Shown here: positions 46,101-57,511 of the stretch, piece after piece
How the letters are laid out: each line of letters begins with the position of its first letter
Position numbering within the stretch: position 1 is the stretch's first letter
NCBI GenBank assembly: GCA_040954595.2
Contig: CM082587.2
Span: forward strand, 9,858,001-9,922,000
DNA length: 64,000 bases
From: Balanoglossus misakiensis
Taxonomy: Eukaryota > Hemichordata
Direction: 5' to 3'
The notes under the pieces: model-generated
What the model saw: the letters and a program-made list of their open reading frames with translations, nothing else
The model's database searches: none
What the model was told of the DNA's origin: nothing
Translations under genes and position numbers: made by a program

Positions 46101-47307
46101 TTTGTTATTACAGGGTTTGATCAGAAACATAAAATTCGTTTGGTGAAATATTAATGACGACGGAAAACGTATTTATACCATACGAAATAGATTGTTGTTC
46201 ATCAGAGTTGGACATTGGCTCAATAAATAGTTTTGTAACAGGTCACCTTTGTTTGGAATATTGCCAAGTGTGATACTTCAGTTGTTGTACATATTGTTCC
46301 AAAATGACGTAAATGGTTTTCTTTGTTTAAAGGAATGACTGACCTTGCTGTGTTTTATCTCGCGAACGAGGATGTCAGTAAATACGAAGAAGCTGAAGGC
46401 CGCTTGACAAATGCACTGAAGATCAAAGAGTGCGTTCTGTCCCACTATGAGCAATTCGACAGCTGGCAGATAGGTACTTCAATTTGTTTCACTGACAATC
46501 ACCTTTGAAATCATGTATAGCGTTATAGGTTGATCAGCACCGACTGACTGCGGCATGTCTTAGTCATGACTCGCAAAGCTGACCAGTAACATTTGAATGG
46601 AAAACAAAACGAATGCTTAAAACAAACATTGATTAAAGTTATTTGTAAGTTTTGTCTTTTCGAAATATTTTGTTGATTGTTTCAACTGCTATTGATGAAT
46701 TTAGTCGCGATTTCAGTTGTTCATAAAAAGTATCCCTTGACTGTAAAACTGACTATACATTACAGCTAATTCATCCGTTCTGCAGATTTACTAATATCCG
46801 TCTCAATTCTACTTTAGTTTTGTTCGTTTTTTTCCTTTCGGGGACGAGATATTGGTGTTTCAGATTGTGTTCATACATAATCTTCAGTTAAAAGACTAGT
46901 ATAAAATGAGGTGGCCAATTATTTTTCAGTATCTACAAATGTAACTTCTCATAGTCTGCCATTATGTCATTCAATTTCAGGGGTCTATTTTCTTGTTCGA
47001 CTATACATGCTACTGGGAAACGACGAGGAAAGGAAAAAATATGAAAACCTACTGAAAGAAAAATCGGAGAAAGCATTCGAAGAGGAATTTGCATCGAGAG
47101 ACTTGGGGAAGGGTGGGTACAACTTCTTCAGTCTGTTTGCAAATCTAATTAATATGTTAAACATGTGGCTCTCTTAATACTCAGTTGGCTGGTTATTTGG
47201 TGGGATGATTGGTTGTTTGACTGCGGTGTTTGAAGAAACATAATTATATACTGACATCTTTCCATCTCCTTGCAGCTTTCCCACCGGATCCCATGATGTG
47301 GGCTTAA
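43163..47307 (+). CDS. NB-ARC/TPR protein, 5' exon(s) with P-loop not found
   Basis: Eight exons, all introns phase 1: 43163-44663, 44964-45098, 45566-45730, 45902-46045, 46333-46473, 46981-47112, 47276-47307 (stop TAA); a small eighth may exist upstream. Seven visible exons give about 750 codons. The first holds Walker B-like WLLVLDNAD, GGHVIITSRD (sensor-like strand) and GLDGLPLALIAAAKYM (the NB-ARC GLPL motif), then a winged-helix-like region. Later exons (AHFQLGRVLMELDNKEKALEHL, KFQTAIKICQ, EEAEGRLTNALKIKE) look like TPR helices. The family acts as STAND ATPase switches, often in innate immunity or cell death. Walker A should lie upstream; the acceptor at 43161-43162 abuts the GA satellite. 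Function in this species is unknown. Confidence 0.8.
45196..45380. repeat. CTCACAC foldback repeat, inverted partial copy
   Basis: Reverse complement of parts of 15100-15490: 'ttctcacactcctggcacgc' and 'aaatatgatcccaggtcctt'. It lies in an intron of the NB-ARC/TPR gene. Confidence 0.6.
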
Positions 47308-49140
47308 TTCATCAGTGGAATACCTTCCCTTGCATGGTTTGTGTATGGACAGATTCACCAATGTAGGACTCAGTCGTCGAGAAGAGTTTGACCCATCCAA
47401 CAACTCCCTTGGTTGGCACTGTCAGCAGTGTCGGGTTGATATTTGGTGCTCCTATCTGAGCACTGAAGAAGAGTCTTTGATCTTGCCAAACGTTAGAAAT
47501 TATGGTCAAACTGCTAATGAACTTGTATTGATGTCTAACAACGTTAGCATACACTGATGATTTGTGTCGTGAAAATTTTTGTTCTGTACATTTTTTGCTC
47601 AATGCAGCATTCATTCAGTGCTAGATTATGAGAGTAACTGACAGGTTTAATATTGTTCGTTACTGTGAAATTACATTTTCAGATATAACGCTTCAGAGCA
47701 GTGCCTGTAAAATATAGTGTCTACGAAATAGTAGAAAATGACGATATTAGTGTTTCCCTTTTCAGTTGTAAACGTTTATTCGAATATCTTGACATTAGTA
47801 TTTCAATCTTGATGGATAAGCATATTTTACATACTCGCATTGACAGGATGTGTCCTTGATTTTAAGATGACGTATTTTGGAACGATTTCTCATGCAAAAC
47901 CCACAGCCTTGACTATAGTTGGGATTTTTCTTCAATGTTGGCTGTCCATCTTCCAGTTAAACTCAGAAGGCAGCATATATTGTAGAATTTGGAGTCTCTA
48001 TGATAGCTTAATACATTGTACGTGAACTCCGCAGTAAACTTCATCTTATATTGTCGTGGTAATTATGGCACAAGGAAAAGCTTTAAGGAATTTCTATTTT
48101 TGTAAATTTTATAGTATGCGTTTCTTTATCAGATCCCCTTCAACTGGAAGAACAGTAATCCAGTAGCATTATATCATTGAACGGTTTTATGAGCGAACGT
48201 CTGTTTTCTTGAGTTTTGAAACACGTGACTTGCATTAATTTGGCATTTTGGCTCTGGAAGTAGACAAGTAAAGTGGATATGAAAACAAATAACGCGTAAT
48301 CCTTTTCCATAGAACTTTTATTTGCCAGTATTTCAGCATTTTGATTGGAAATTGACAAAATGGAGTAACTGTGATACTATTCAGGAAACTGAAATTTACG
48401 TACCTCAGACCTTTTCCATAAACGCCTGTAAGTTGTTTTCATTAAGATAGTTGAATACCACATTTTAGACGAAACTCTTCTTCAGAATGACAACATTTAG
48501 CACATAGACTTGTGATACTTCCTATGAATTTTCAGGATCTGTCCCATATATCATTGATTTTCAAACCAAGTGACATCTGACAGTGGAACCATGCTCATGA
48601 AACTTGATGCAAATAAATATGGTGTACAATATTTTTAACATTTTCTTGTTTGTTCTTAAATTCTTATTTTAACACTTCATTTATGTTCACGTTTTTCACT
48701 TCAGACTTTCTCTAGGGTCTATGCAATACCCCATTTGCAAACATTGCAAAATACATATATATATATTCTTTGTTTTCAAAGAACTCCCCTGTAAATTTGT
48801 CCCACGACATACATATACAATATAAACGTCCATCCGTCCCCAATACTTCATAACAAGACACGCCACTCAACACATTTTAAGCATTGAACAGATCGACAAA
48901 CAGTCTGATAAGCTACGCAAAGAGTGACCAGACTTTGGCTCCTTTGAATTGGACATACACATGACCAGATGAATTATTTTGAGTGATATAGGCCTATCTT
49001 TAAGTCGGAAATAACAAAACACATATTATTCTATGAAATAAAAGAATCAAGGGCATCGACAGTATGATGTAAGCAACTAATTGTTTTTGAGTTTAACAGA
49101 TGAGAACTCGGCGCGCCTCTTATTTCTTGTAGTGGATCCA
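47308..49140. other. Intergenic, no gene seen
   Basis: AT-rich region after the NB-ARC/TPR stop. Probably includes its 3' UTR. No recognisable coding or repeat signal. Confidence 0.4.
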
Positions 49141-49154
49141 ATCGCGCGTGTGTG

Positions 49155-49159
49155 TGTGT

Positions 49160-49210
<51 letters not shown>
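49155..49210. repeat. (GT)n(GA)n microsatellite
   Basis: (GT)n then (GA)n then a short G run, followed by 'attggtaaagtgtgtcattt'. The same junction occurs at 56458-56725. Confidence 0.85.
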
Positions 49211-49214
<4 letters not shown>

Positions 49215-49499
49215 ATTGGTAAAGTGTGTCATTTGAAACTGCCATCATAATTGCCTCAGTTTATGGCTATACATTTCACTAGTCGTACACGGGACTCGAA
49301 TAATTCGAAAAGGTATTCTGTATTCCGGTGCTCGTCATGCTATTTTCGCAATTTGTTCTATTTTGATGGAACAAGCTGAAATAACACTGATTGGTGATTG
49401 GATCTTGTTTGCAAAATCGATAGTGTTCGCGTTTTGTTTTGTAGTTTTTAAAGAAATATAGGCTACATTCATCTGTGCGTGCAGATAACTGTCGGTCCA

Positions 49500-49523
49500 A
49501 TATTTAAAAGCCAACGACGAATG
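49500..49523 (+). promoter_or_regulatory. TATA-like promoter and first non-coding exon of copy 1
   Basis: 'aatatttaaaagccaacgac' followed by a consensus donor (GGTAAGTGGG, about 49522). The acceptor TTTTACAG at about 49915 joins 11 bases before the ATG, so the 5' UTR is probably split. A rearranged duplicate lies at 57040-57100. Confidence 0.4.
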
Positions 49524-50195
49524 GGTAAGTGGGTGCGTTTGTTTATTTATTTTCTGGTATTTGTCTGAAAATCACCGCTAACCGACAAATTGCATGTTTT
49601 TTTATTTTCCATGTGGTAATGTTCTGGGGCATGCGTTTCTGCTGCGGAAGAAATACTGAAATTACTTGTCAACACTCGCCGATTTTGTGGTTTGCTGTGG
49701 CCCTTCTGTCATAAAATTATATAAAAAATCAAAGATGAAAATGAAACAAACAAATAATTAATTAACGATATTTAAATATAATTGAACTATCATACAATCG
49801 TGTTTTGATCAGTGTGTGTATATACGTGCGTGATCAAGGCTTGAAATGGATGTGTGTGTTTTTCATGCACGGATTTCTTGAATAGAGGCATCACATATTT
49901 TCTAATTTTTACAGGTCAACACGCCATGAAGTTGTTGCTGGTCGTATCGACGCTTCTGGGCGTCGTGTACTGTAGTTTCGAAGCCAACCACCCGTTTCGT
50001 TCAAAGCCATGGGTTTGTACGGCTTCCAAAATCAAGGGATACGACACTGGAGAAAGAGACGCCGATTTTAACTGCCAAATTCGTGAAAGTTGTTGGTAGT
50101 TATATCGGACCAACAAATACATACAGAAGCGTGAACGTTGTGAGTGACAAGTTGGACACAGCCGCGATAAACATGGTAAATATATACAATTTTAA

Positions 50196-50374
50196 AGGGA
50201 AGGGGTCGTCGCGCCGCGTGGGTGTCCCCCTTGTCGAGAATATGTCCTCAAATACTCGCACAAACCTCACTGCAGTCGCCACGACCTACTAGGATCTAAT
50301 AAAGTTATTACTTGAGGGATTTGTGGATGAATTGTAATGTTTAAAAACAAGCGCGGCGCGACGACCCCTTCACT
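50196..50374. mobile_element. TTAA element with GC-rich TIRs
   Basis: TTAA at 50192-50195 and 50375-50378. Ends AGGGAAGGGGTCGTCGCGCC and GGCGCGACGACCCCTTCACT. The right TTAA is shared with the next element. Confidence 0.7.
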
Positions 50375-50378
50375 TTAA

Positions 50379-50724
50379 AGGGACAAAGTCTGTCTCTCGC
50401 TGCCCTTTTTCCATTAATTATATTTGAAACAAGACACCGTTTGTTATTCTACATGTGGATATATAGTGAATGAGCATTCAACCACACACATCTTCCATCC
50501 TTCTTATAGACAGGAGAGTGAAAAAATCGCCAAAATGAATAATCGTTCTTTACCATTTATTCATTTTGGGCGAGTTTTTACTCTCATATCATACAAGTGG
50601 GATGGAAGTTTTGTGTGGTTGATCATTGATTCACTATATATCCACATGTACATTAACGTAAACAGTGTCTTGTATCAAACATAATAATGGAAAAAGGGGC
50701 AGCAAGGAGAGAGACGTTGTCCTT
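50379..50724. mobile_element. AGGGACAAAG MITE, intact 346 bp copy
   Basis: TTAA at 50375-50378 and 50725-50728. The whole element is an imperfect palindrome: arms 'tctacatgtggatatatagt' ... 'actatatatccacatgta' and 'gccaaaatgaataatcg' ... 'tttattcattttggg'. No coding potential. Confidence 0.8.
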
Positions 50725-50884
50725 TTAAGCGAACGGGTAGCTTAGTTGCAACTCTGAGTTTCACACGTCGATCACAGACCCTCCTGTATTGAGAACAATA
50801 CAGTTACTACTGCAAGTTCTATCACCCTGAACACGATTTGGAGTTATAGACTGCACCGCGTGCAATTGATTGTGCCGATGTTAA

Positions 50885-51125
50885 AGGACAAATTTTCCTC
50901 TCACTACCCCTTTTCCATTAACCTTGTTTGATACAAGACACCATTTACGTTATTCTACATGTGGATATATAGTAAATCAACGTTCAACCACACACACCTT
51001 ACAGCCCACTTGTAGACATGAGAGTGAAAAACTCTACAATTTATTCATTTTGGCAAGTTTTTCACTATCGTGTCTACAAGCGGGCTGTAAGGTGTGTGTG
51101 GTTGAACGTTGATTCACTATATATA
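50885..51125. mobile_element. AGGGACAAAG MITE, 3'-truncated copy
   Basis: Follows TTAA (50881-50884). Both arms are present but shortened around the centre, ending 'gattcactatatat'. The next sequence (51126-51310) is a separate repeat also found at 61895-62075. Confidence 0.65.
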
Positions 51126-51310
51126 AATAAAATAAACTAATACTTCAAAATGAAACTGGTATTGTGCGTTTGTTAATGGCAGTTTTTGCCCAGCCTTCGT
51201 GTAAAAACCAGTTCAGTTCCCGGTGCCATTTCATTTCACGGAGACCCAGCTGAAAGATGCGATTTCTGTTGTGCTTGGACCAGTCATCTAGAAACGTGCA
51301 AGACATCTGT
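51126..51310. repeat. Dispersed repeat shared with 61.9 kb
   Basis: 'gtttgttaatggcagttttt', 'cccagttcagttccc', 'tcatttcacggagaccc' and 'tgtgcttggaccagtc' recur in order at 61895-62075. Confidence 0.6.
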
Positions 51311-52236
51311 GATGGCCAACCTTCTATATATTAAGCATATGTGGTTTCCAATCTCTCTTGGTTTCCTTTTTGGTAATTCTTGGTTCGTTGCATGGTTAGT
51401 ACCAATACAGTCAAGAGTACTAAAACGAATGCTAAATGCAATGACGCTTCCATTAAGAAAAGTGAATATTTGATATCTATTAACATGAGTTAAGTAAGCT
51501 GCAATTGAAAACGGGACTTGGACATAACAACGTCAGAATTATATGTTCAGCAGTTGTACGCGTGGCATTAATAAACCGAAAAAAAAATCAACCAGCATTC
51601 TTCTGTATAACTACTATTTTTTTTAAATTTTCATTTTCTAATATAAACTATTTAAAAAAAAACTTTCCTGTAGTTTTTAAATAACACACATCGTGACAGT
51701 ATTTATAAAATTCGTGCACAAACATTAAAGAATTCATCCGTGCAGATGCATGTAAGCTTTCGCTGCACACTTTCAAAGCTAAGCAGTAAGAGGTAAGTAT
51801 ATTTTTCCGTGTAGTTTTATGTTTGTAGCTTCGTATAGTCTCTATTACGACACGTCGCCAAGCAGAGCGACGATGTCATTAGCGTCGCGTCCACAGGATT
51901 TTCTATACGCGGACGCATTTCAATATCACAAAGTTTTGCAGCAAGACTGAAGTAGATTCGTTGCGGGGATATGCATTTCTGTGGCGGAAAGAGTTGAATA
52001 ATGCTCAAACGGCAATTTTTTTTGGCTGTGTCCATTCTGCCATAAAATTAATTGTCATGAAATAAAAGAATGCTTATAAAATCCAGTTTAGTAGCAACAT
52101 TGTAATCTAATGAAATATTATCGTTGTTTGATCGGGGCTTCGTACTTCTTCGTATAGGAGTTTGTCCCTGATGGTATAAACCTGCTATATCATCTTATGG
52201 AGAGGTAATTCTTGCTTCTACAGGTAAACGCGTACA

Positions 52237-53696
52237 ATGAGGTTGCTGTTTGTCGTATCTGCTCTTCTGGTCATCGTGTATCGTGGCCTCGAAGCCGGGC
52301 ATCCATTCCGTTCTCAGCCATGGGTTTGTTCCTCTGCCCAAATCATGGCTTACAACGACGCCGTATACGATATTGTCTTAACGCACGGCGTGGAGTGTTT
52401 CGACGAGATCATGATGCTACCCGACATATTGGAAAATGAGGATCCGATTCACACGACCAGGTTTTTGAAAGTTGTCGGCAGTTACATCGGACCAACAAAT
52501 ACATTCCGAGCCGTGGACATTGTGATTGACAAGTTGGACACACTGACAAGCCTGGTAAAGCAAAATAAGATCTTAAAAACACAATTATGGATAATATTTT
52601 CCCAAGCATTCCTAACGAGTGTGGTGGAGTAATCGAAGACGAGTGCATAGTAACTAGACAAGTGTATAATGTTAGAGATTGTATGTCTGATACTTGAAAG
52701 GCGAGGTGGTCAATATCGCATCGATACAAACACCTTCGTGCATGCGATATAACCTGTTTAAATTAACTTTTCCTCTCTCTTCACTCTGTATTTACTTCTT
52801 TATTCCATTGCTTCATTTCACTGCAGGGTTCCATGATATCCGATGACGAACTGGTTAGAGGCTGCATGAATTGCACACTTCACATGTACGTTAACAACAG
52901 ACTCGTCGAAACGTGCTACGACCTTGATGTAAGTTTGAAGAGAATATTAAAGGGACAAAGTCGCTCTCTTGCCCATTTTCCCGTTTGTTTGTTTCTACAA
53001 GACACTGTTTATGTTATTCTACATGTGGATATATAGTGAATCAACGTTCGACTACACACAGCTTCCATTCCACTTGTAGACACGAGTGTGAAAAACTCAC
53101 CAAAACGGTCTCTACTACTAGTATATATCCACATGTAGAATAACATAAACGTTGCCTTGTATCAAACATAATTAATCATGGGTAAAGGGCAGCGAGAGAG
53201 AGACTTTTGGTATCTGTCTAAATAGTCAATATAATCAGGTTAACATTATTCCAATTCTCTCCGGGTGTTGATTTCATATCAAAGTCAGAAATTGGATTTT
53301 GGCTTCAAAAAAGGAAGAATGGGCGTACATGCCATACTAGTTTTGCATACAATTTCCAGTTCTATCAGCTTGATATTTTTGCGAACAATTCTCTAATTAC
53401 GACCCCGAACCATTATCCGCCACTTTTCGGAATGTGGTTTGTTTTGCTATTAAATTAAAAAATTAATTCTCGTATACAGGACAAGAAAAGTGCGACTGAC
53501 AATTCATTGTTTTCTTCAATAGGTGTGCCCAGAGAAACTTTCCATGTTTATACGCTGGCATCCAGAGGGAAACGTCACATTTTTGGCAAATGCTGAATAT
53601 TGTTCCTACAGACGTATTGACGATACCGACAACTATTACTGCAAGTACTATCATCCAGAACAGAATCTGGAGTATTTAGAGCATCTCGAAGTCTAA
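52237..53696 (+). CDS. Cysteine-rich secreted protein, copy 2, intact
   Basis: Three phase-0 exons: 52237-52554, 52827-52928 and 53523-53696 (stop TAA), 197 residues. N-terminus MRLLFVVSALLVIVYRGLEAG is a signal peptide. The mature part has eight cysteines (PWVC, GVEC, RGCMNC, ETC, DVC, EYC, YYC) and two N-glycosylation sites (NCT, NVT), consistent with a disulfide-bonded extracellular protein. No transmembrane segment. I recognise no family. A 5' UTR intron probably ends at the acceptor before 52224 (CTTCTACAG). Intron 2 holds a MITE (52951-53210). It is the intact partner of the broken copy at 49.9 kb; the 5' flanks of both (49.63-49.73 and 51.96-52.06 kb) are alignable by eye. The start is chosen from the signal peptide. 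Confidence 0.85.
52951..53210. mobile_element. AGGGACAAAG MITE in intron 2
   Basis: Follows TTAA (52947-52950) with AGGGACAAAGTCGCTCTC. The centre is shortened and the right end is cut after GAGAGAGACTTTT. Confidence 0.65.
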
Positions 53697-53944
53697 TACT
53701 GAGACAATTTTTAGAACTCCAAGAGAGATCTCGCCTGGATAAGAAGTTTGTACGGGAGGGCATTCTCATGTGACAACACAAACAAAACGCGGCACAAAAG
53801 TTACATTTTTGTTAAACTCGGCACCTATTATAATTTCATACAAAGCTTGACTTGTATTACTTGGCAAGTTGCTACGGAACACAACCTAGTCTCGCGAGAT
53901 CTCGCAATGAGAGGAAAATCATCTACTATAGTATTCAGCACTTC

Positions 53945-54184
53945 AATGTTAACGCCTTAAAGAATTCATTTCACTTGACGTGTAGGAGCGCTACTAATCA
54001 GGAATGGTCAGAGTCCAAAATAATGTCAATGTTGAACACTGTGTTATTCAAAGGGAATAAAGTATAAATGTTAACGCCTTAAAGAATTCATTTCACTTGA
54101 CGTGTAGGAGCGCTACTAATCAGGAATGGTCAGAGTCCAAAATAATGTCAATGTTGAACACTGTGTTATTCAAAGGGAATAAAG
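53945..54184 (+). repeat. Tandem duplication of the 3' UTR end, 122 bp period
   Basis: 'aatgttaacgccttaaagaa' to 'ttcaaagggaataaag' occurs twice, starting at 53945 and 54067. Each copy ends with AATAAAG, so the polyadenylation signal of the secreted-protein gene is duplicated. Confidence 0.85.
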
Positions 54185-54835
54185 GCCCACAGAAGTTGAA
54201 AACGATTTGATAATCCAATTTTACCAGAATTCACAGAAATTATCCCAGATACAATTATTTCAACAATGGCGCCGTTGTACTGAGTGCGAAGTGTGCGGAC
54301 AGTACCGGCGGTAGCAGTTTTCTGTCACCAACGGGTAACTGTCCTCCAACATCAGCATCCACCGGTCAGTATATACTGCCATCATGCGAGGAACAACGGT
54401 AAACTTGACTGCCTTTTCAACGTCCGCCTCACCAAGAATCAACATGGGAGTAACAGATTAAAACAGAAGATCGAATCACACAATGGTGTCTTATAAATGC
54501 TCTTTATTCTTAATCTCGCTGTGAATACTTAAATCAGCAATGATCTCTCCGTATCAGTGTCAATATCAATCAGTGAAATGTCATTTTTTCTTTCAAAATT
54601 CAATACGCACAGAGGAGTTAGAATAGAGAAAAATCCATTACTGAGCCTCAGATGTCAGTTGACCTATGACCTGATGGTGTGGACATGTATGAGGGGGCCA
54701 TAACAAAAAGCAAAAAAAGGCTCTATTTCTATGAAGAACTGCTGTGTGTAGTAGTGTTTATATAAAATGAAAAACGACAAGATCTGAGAGATATTTTTCC
54801 CCGCTACTATTAAAGTCCATGTAAGAGGGTTTACT

Positions 54836-56405
54836 TTATGAATATACTGTGACTGATTCCATATTCAACAGTTGTAGAGTCTCTGCTATGATGGGTGCCG
54901 TGTCAAGCTTGGTGTTAATTCCAACGATGAATGCTTTCTGCAGTAAAACATTTGCATACTCTGAAAGGAAACAAAACAAAAGTCCAGATGATCTGCATTG
55001 ACAAGATATCCACTTACACTCAAAATTGTAATTATTGACCACAACACTGTCTATTCTACCATTGGCTGTAGTGTGCTAACAAGTATATAAATTCCAGGTA
55101 TGCAAAATTCATTTGATCAAGATTCTGGTTGCATGATGTGAAAGTCAAGATGATCACTGCTATCAAAACAGTGCAAATTTATGACACATTTCAAATGACA
55201 GACTAGTTTCACATTCATTTTACATTTATGATGTAAATTCTTCGTTATATGAAACTTTGATTAATCTTGCAAAAGAAGTCTCTATTTACGGTACTGATCA
55301 GAATGCTTGATACGTTGGCCAATGGCAGCCATAATGGTTCAATTCTGACACTTTCTGTGAGCACAAGAGTGGTTCAGAACAGGAACATCTGGACCATCCC
55401 AAGCAGAAAGGGGTCTTATGGTCATAAGTATCGCGCTCCCATAAGACTGCTTTCTGCTTGGGATGGCCCATTTTAATGCTATTAGGAACTTAATTCAGAC
55501 TATCATAATAGGCCTCACCTTGGCACAACAGAGCAAACTCAGGTAGATGTTGGAGAGCCACATTAACGACACTCTGGTCACTGCTATCCAGACAATCAAT
55601 GATGGCTGGCAGGAGTTCCTTGACATGCTGTTGACAAACAGTAGAAAGTCTGATAAGTGGAGTACCAATAATCGATATGCCTTTTTCATATGCCCTTCCA
55701 AGACAATGCGAAAATCAGGCCAGAAAGTCAATGAGTAAAAATTCTATCGTATTGTGTATTGTCGTTAAGTTGGGGCCAATGTTCGACAGCCACATTTTAT
55801 TGTACGGTAATTTTTACGCGCAACTTACATGTATATCATATGTAACAACTGCATAATGAATATTTTAATAAGTTAAACAGGACATTCCAGATTTATATAA
55901 ACAAATATATAACGAAAGACAAGCCCAAAGTAAGAGCTAATGGAACTTTTATGTCTACATACCTGGGTTTTTGTCTGATATGTCTCATTATTAATGTATA
56001 TGCTTTACTACTGCATTGACTGTAACCATCACTCATGAGCTGCATCAACTCAGTCTGTCATCAAAAAACCCAGAAAATTTATATCATTATTGGCATTCAA
56101 AATCAAGATCAAATTGAACTGGATGCCAACGTTGGGGCGCAATCAATTTCACTTGCAGTATTCCTAATTTCCTATAATATGAAAATCCTGAGAAACTCTG
56201 GTTGGTGCTGTTGTTGATTTTATGACTCCCAAGTGAAACTTGCACAGGTCTTAAAGCAAAGCCCGAGTAATTCAAGCTTTGGAACTGAACCAAATGTTGG
56301 CTGTGAAAGTGACAAAACTTCAGAGTAAACTTACAGTGAAATGATGCAAGGTATCCACTTTCCGTTTGGAAATGTCATCCAATTCTTGAAGCCCTTCAAG
56401 TATCT
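54836..56405 (-). CDS. INTS1: INTS1-like Integrator subunit, last four exons
   Basis: Exons with matching phases: 56335-56405, 55963-56054, 55519-55694 and 54836-54960 (stop TAA 54838-54836). They encode about 154 residues: ILEGLQELDDISKRK..., ELMQLMSDGYSQCSSKAYTL, VKELLPAIIDCLDSSDQSVVNVALQHLPEFALLCQ and EYANVLLQKAFIVGINTKLD...ETLQLLNMESV. The last part closely matches what I remember of the INTS1 C-terminus (a C-Q-E-x-A-x-V-L-L...AF-V-G pattern ending in a short leucine/methionine tail). INTS1 is the large HEAT-repeat scaffold of the Integrator complex, which processes snRNAs and attenuates transcription in the nucleus. Upstream exons are not visible; the DNA beyond 56405 is (GA)n and repeats. 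Confidence 0.75.
55394..55466. ncRNA. Pre-miRNA-like hairpin in the last INTS1 intron
   Basis: 28 bp arms CCATCCCAAGCAGAAAGG.. and ..CTTTCTGCTTGGGATGG with two adjacent internal mismatches and a 17 nt loop, 73 nt in all. Size and shape fit an animal pre-miRNA or a tiny foldback element; both strands would fold. No known miRNA is recognised. Confidence 0.35.
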
Positions 56406-56457
56406 CTTTGAAAAAAAGAGAAAACAAGAACCTTGTAAAAATGCACCAAATTTTATG

Positions 56458-56557
56458 TAGAGAGAGAGAGAGAAAGAGAGAAAGAGAAAGAGAGAGCGAG
56501 AAAGAGAGTGAGAGAGAGAGAGAAAGAGAGAAAGAGGGAGAGAGAGAAAGAGAGAAA

Positions 56558-56631
<74 letters not shown>

Positions 56632-56715
56632 GAGAACGAGAGAGAGAGAGAGAGAGAGTGAGAAAGAGAGAGAGAGAGGGGGGGAGCGACAGCGAGAGAG
56701 AGAGAGAGAGAGATT
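56458..56715. repeat. (GA)n microsatellite
   Basis: About 255 bp of GA with AAAG and G-run interruptions. The Arg/Glu and Ser/Leu frames across it are not genes. Confidence 0.95.
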
Positions 56716-57110
56716 GGTAAAGTGTGTTATTTGAAACTGCCATCAGAATTGCCTCAGTTTATAGCTATACATTTCGCTGGTCGTACAACGGCGGGCCTCG
56801 AATAACTCGAAAAGGTATTCAGGTGCTCGTCATGCTATTTTCGCAATTGGTTCTATTTTGATGGAACAAGCTGAAATAACTCTGATTGGTGATTGGTTCT
56901 TGTTTGGAAAATCGCATACCCCAGAACATTACCATATGGAAAATGTAAAGACAGGGAAATCATGCAATTTGTCGGCTTGAGGTGATTTTCAGACAAATAC
57001 CAGAAATATATAAATAAACAAACGCATCGCCACTCACCCATTCGTCGCTGGCCTTTAAATATTGGACCGACAGTTATCTGCACGCACAGATAAATGTATA
57101 TTTCTTTTAA
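56716..57110. repeat. Rearranged copy of the secreted-gene 5' region
   Basis: 56716-56915 matches 49208-49415 in the same orientation ('tcaggtgctcgtcatgctat', 'tttgatggaacaagctgaaa'). 56930-57100 matches 49500-49625 in inverted orientation ('aaatattggaccgacagtta', 'catcgccactcaccca'). One half of the copied block is therefore flipped. Confidence 0.75.
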
Positions 57111-57511
57111 TCGTAATTAGAAAAAGACGAACATCATCGATTTTCGCCGTCCTGATCCTATGTACACTATATGCATTATAGGGAATGAGGGTTCCCACAC
57201 CTCAATTCTAAATTTCTTAAAGTGATTGAAGTACATAATAGTATATCGTTGCAAATACCAGAAATATATAAATAAACAAACGCATCGCCACTCACCCATT
57301 CGTCGCTGGCCTTTAAATATTGGACCGACAGTTATCTGCACGCACAGATAAATGTATATTTCTTTTAATCGTAATTAGAAAAAGACGAACACCATCGATT
57401 TTCGCCGTCCTGATCCTATGTACACTATATGCATTATAGGGAATGAGGGTTCCCACACCTCAATTCTAAATTTCTTAAAGTGATTGAAGTACATAATAGT
57501 ATATCGTTGCA
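56994..57511 (+). repeat. Direct tandem duplication, 258 bp period
   Basis: 'caaataccagaaatatataa' starts at 56994 and 57252. The units differ at only a few bases and each ends 'gtatatcgttgcaa'. The second half of the unit also occurs inverted at 61640-61735. Confidence 0.85.

Larger units (their letters stand above)
49926..50852 (+). pseudogene. Cysteine-rich secreted protein gene, copy 1, broken
   Basis: Starts with an intact signal peptide (MKLLLVVSTLLGVVYC) and NHPFRSKPWVC like copy 2. Relative to copy 2, about 83 nt are missing near 50070, shifting the frame to a stop at 50097-50099. Homology resumes in another frame (KVVGSYIGPTNTYRSV, 50083 on). Exon 2 is absent. A decayed exon 3 (TYYCKFYHPEH-like, with an early TAG) lies at about 50790-50852. 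Three TTAA elements sit inside and after it. A truncated peptide of 57 residues could still be made. Confidence 0.75.
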
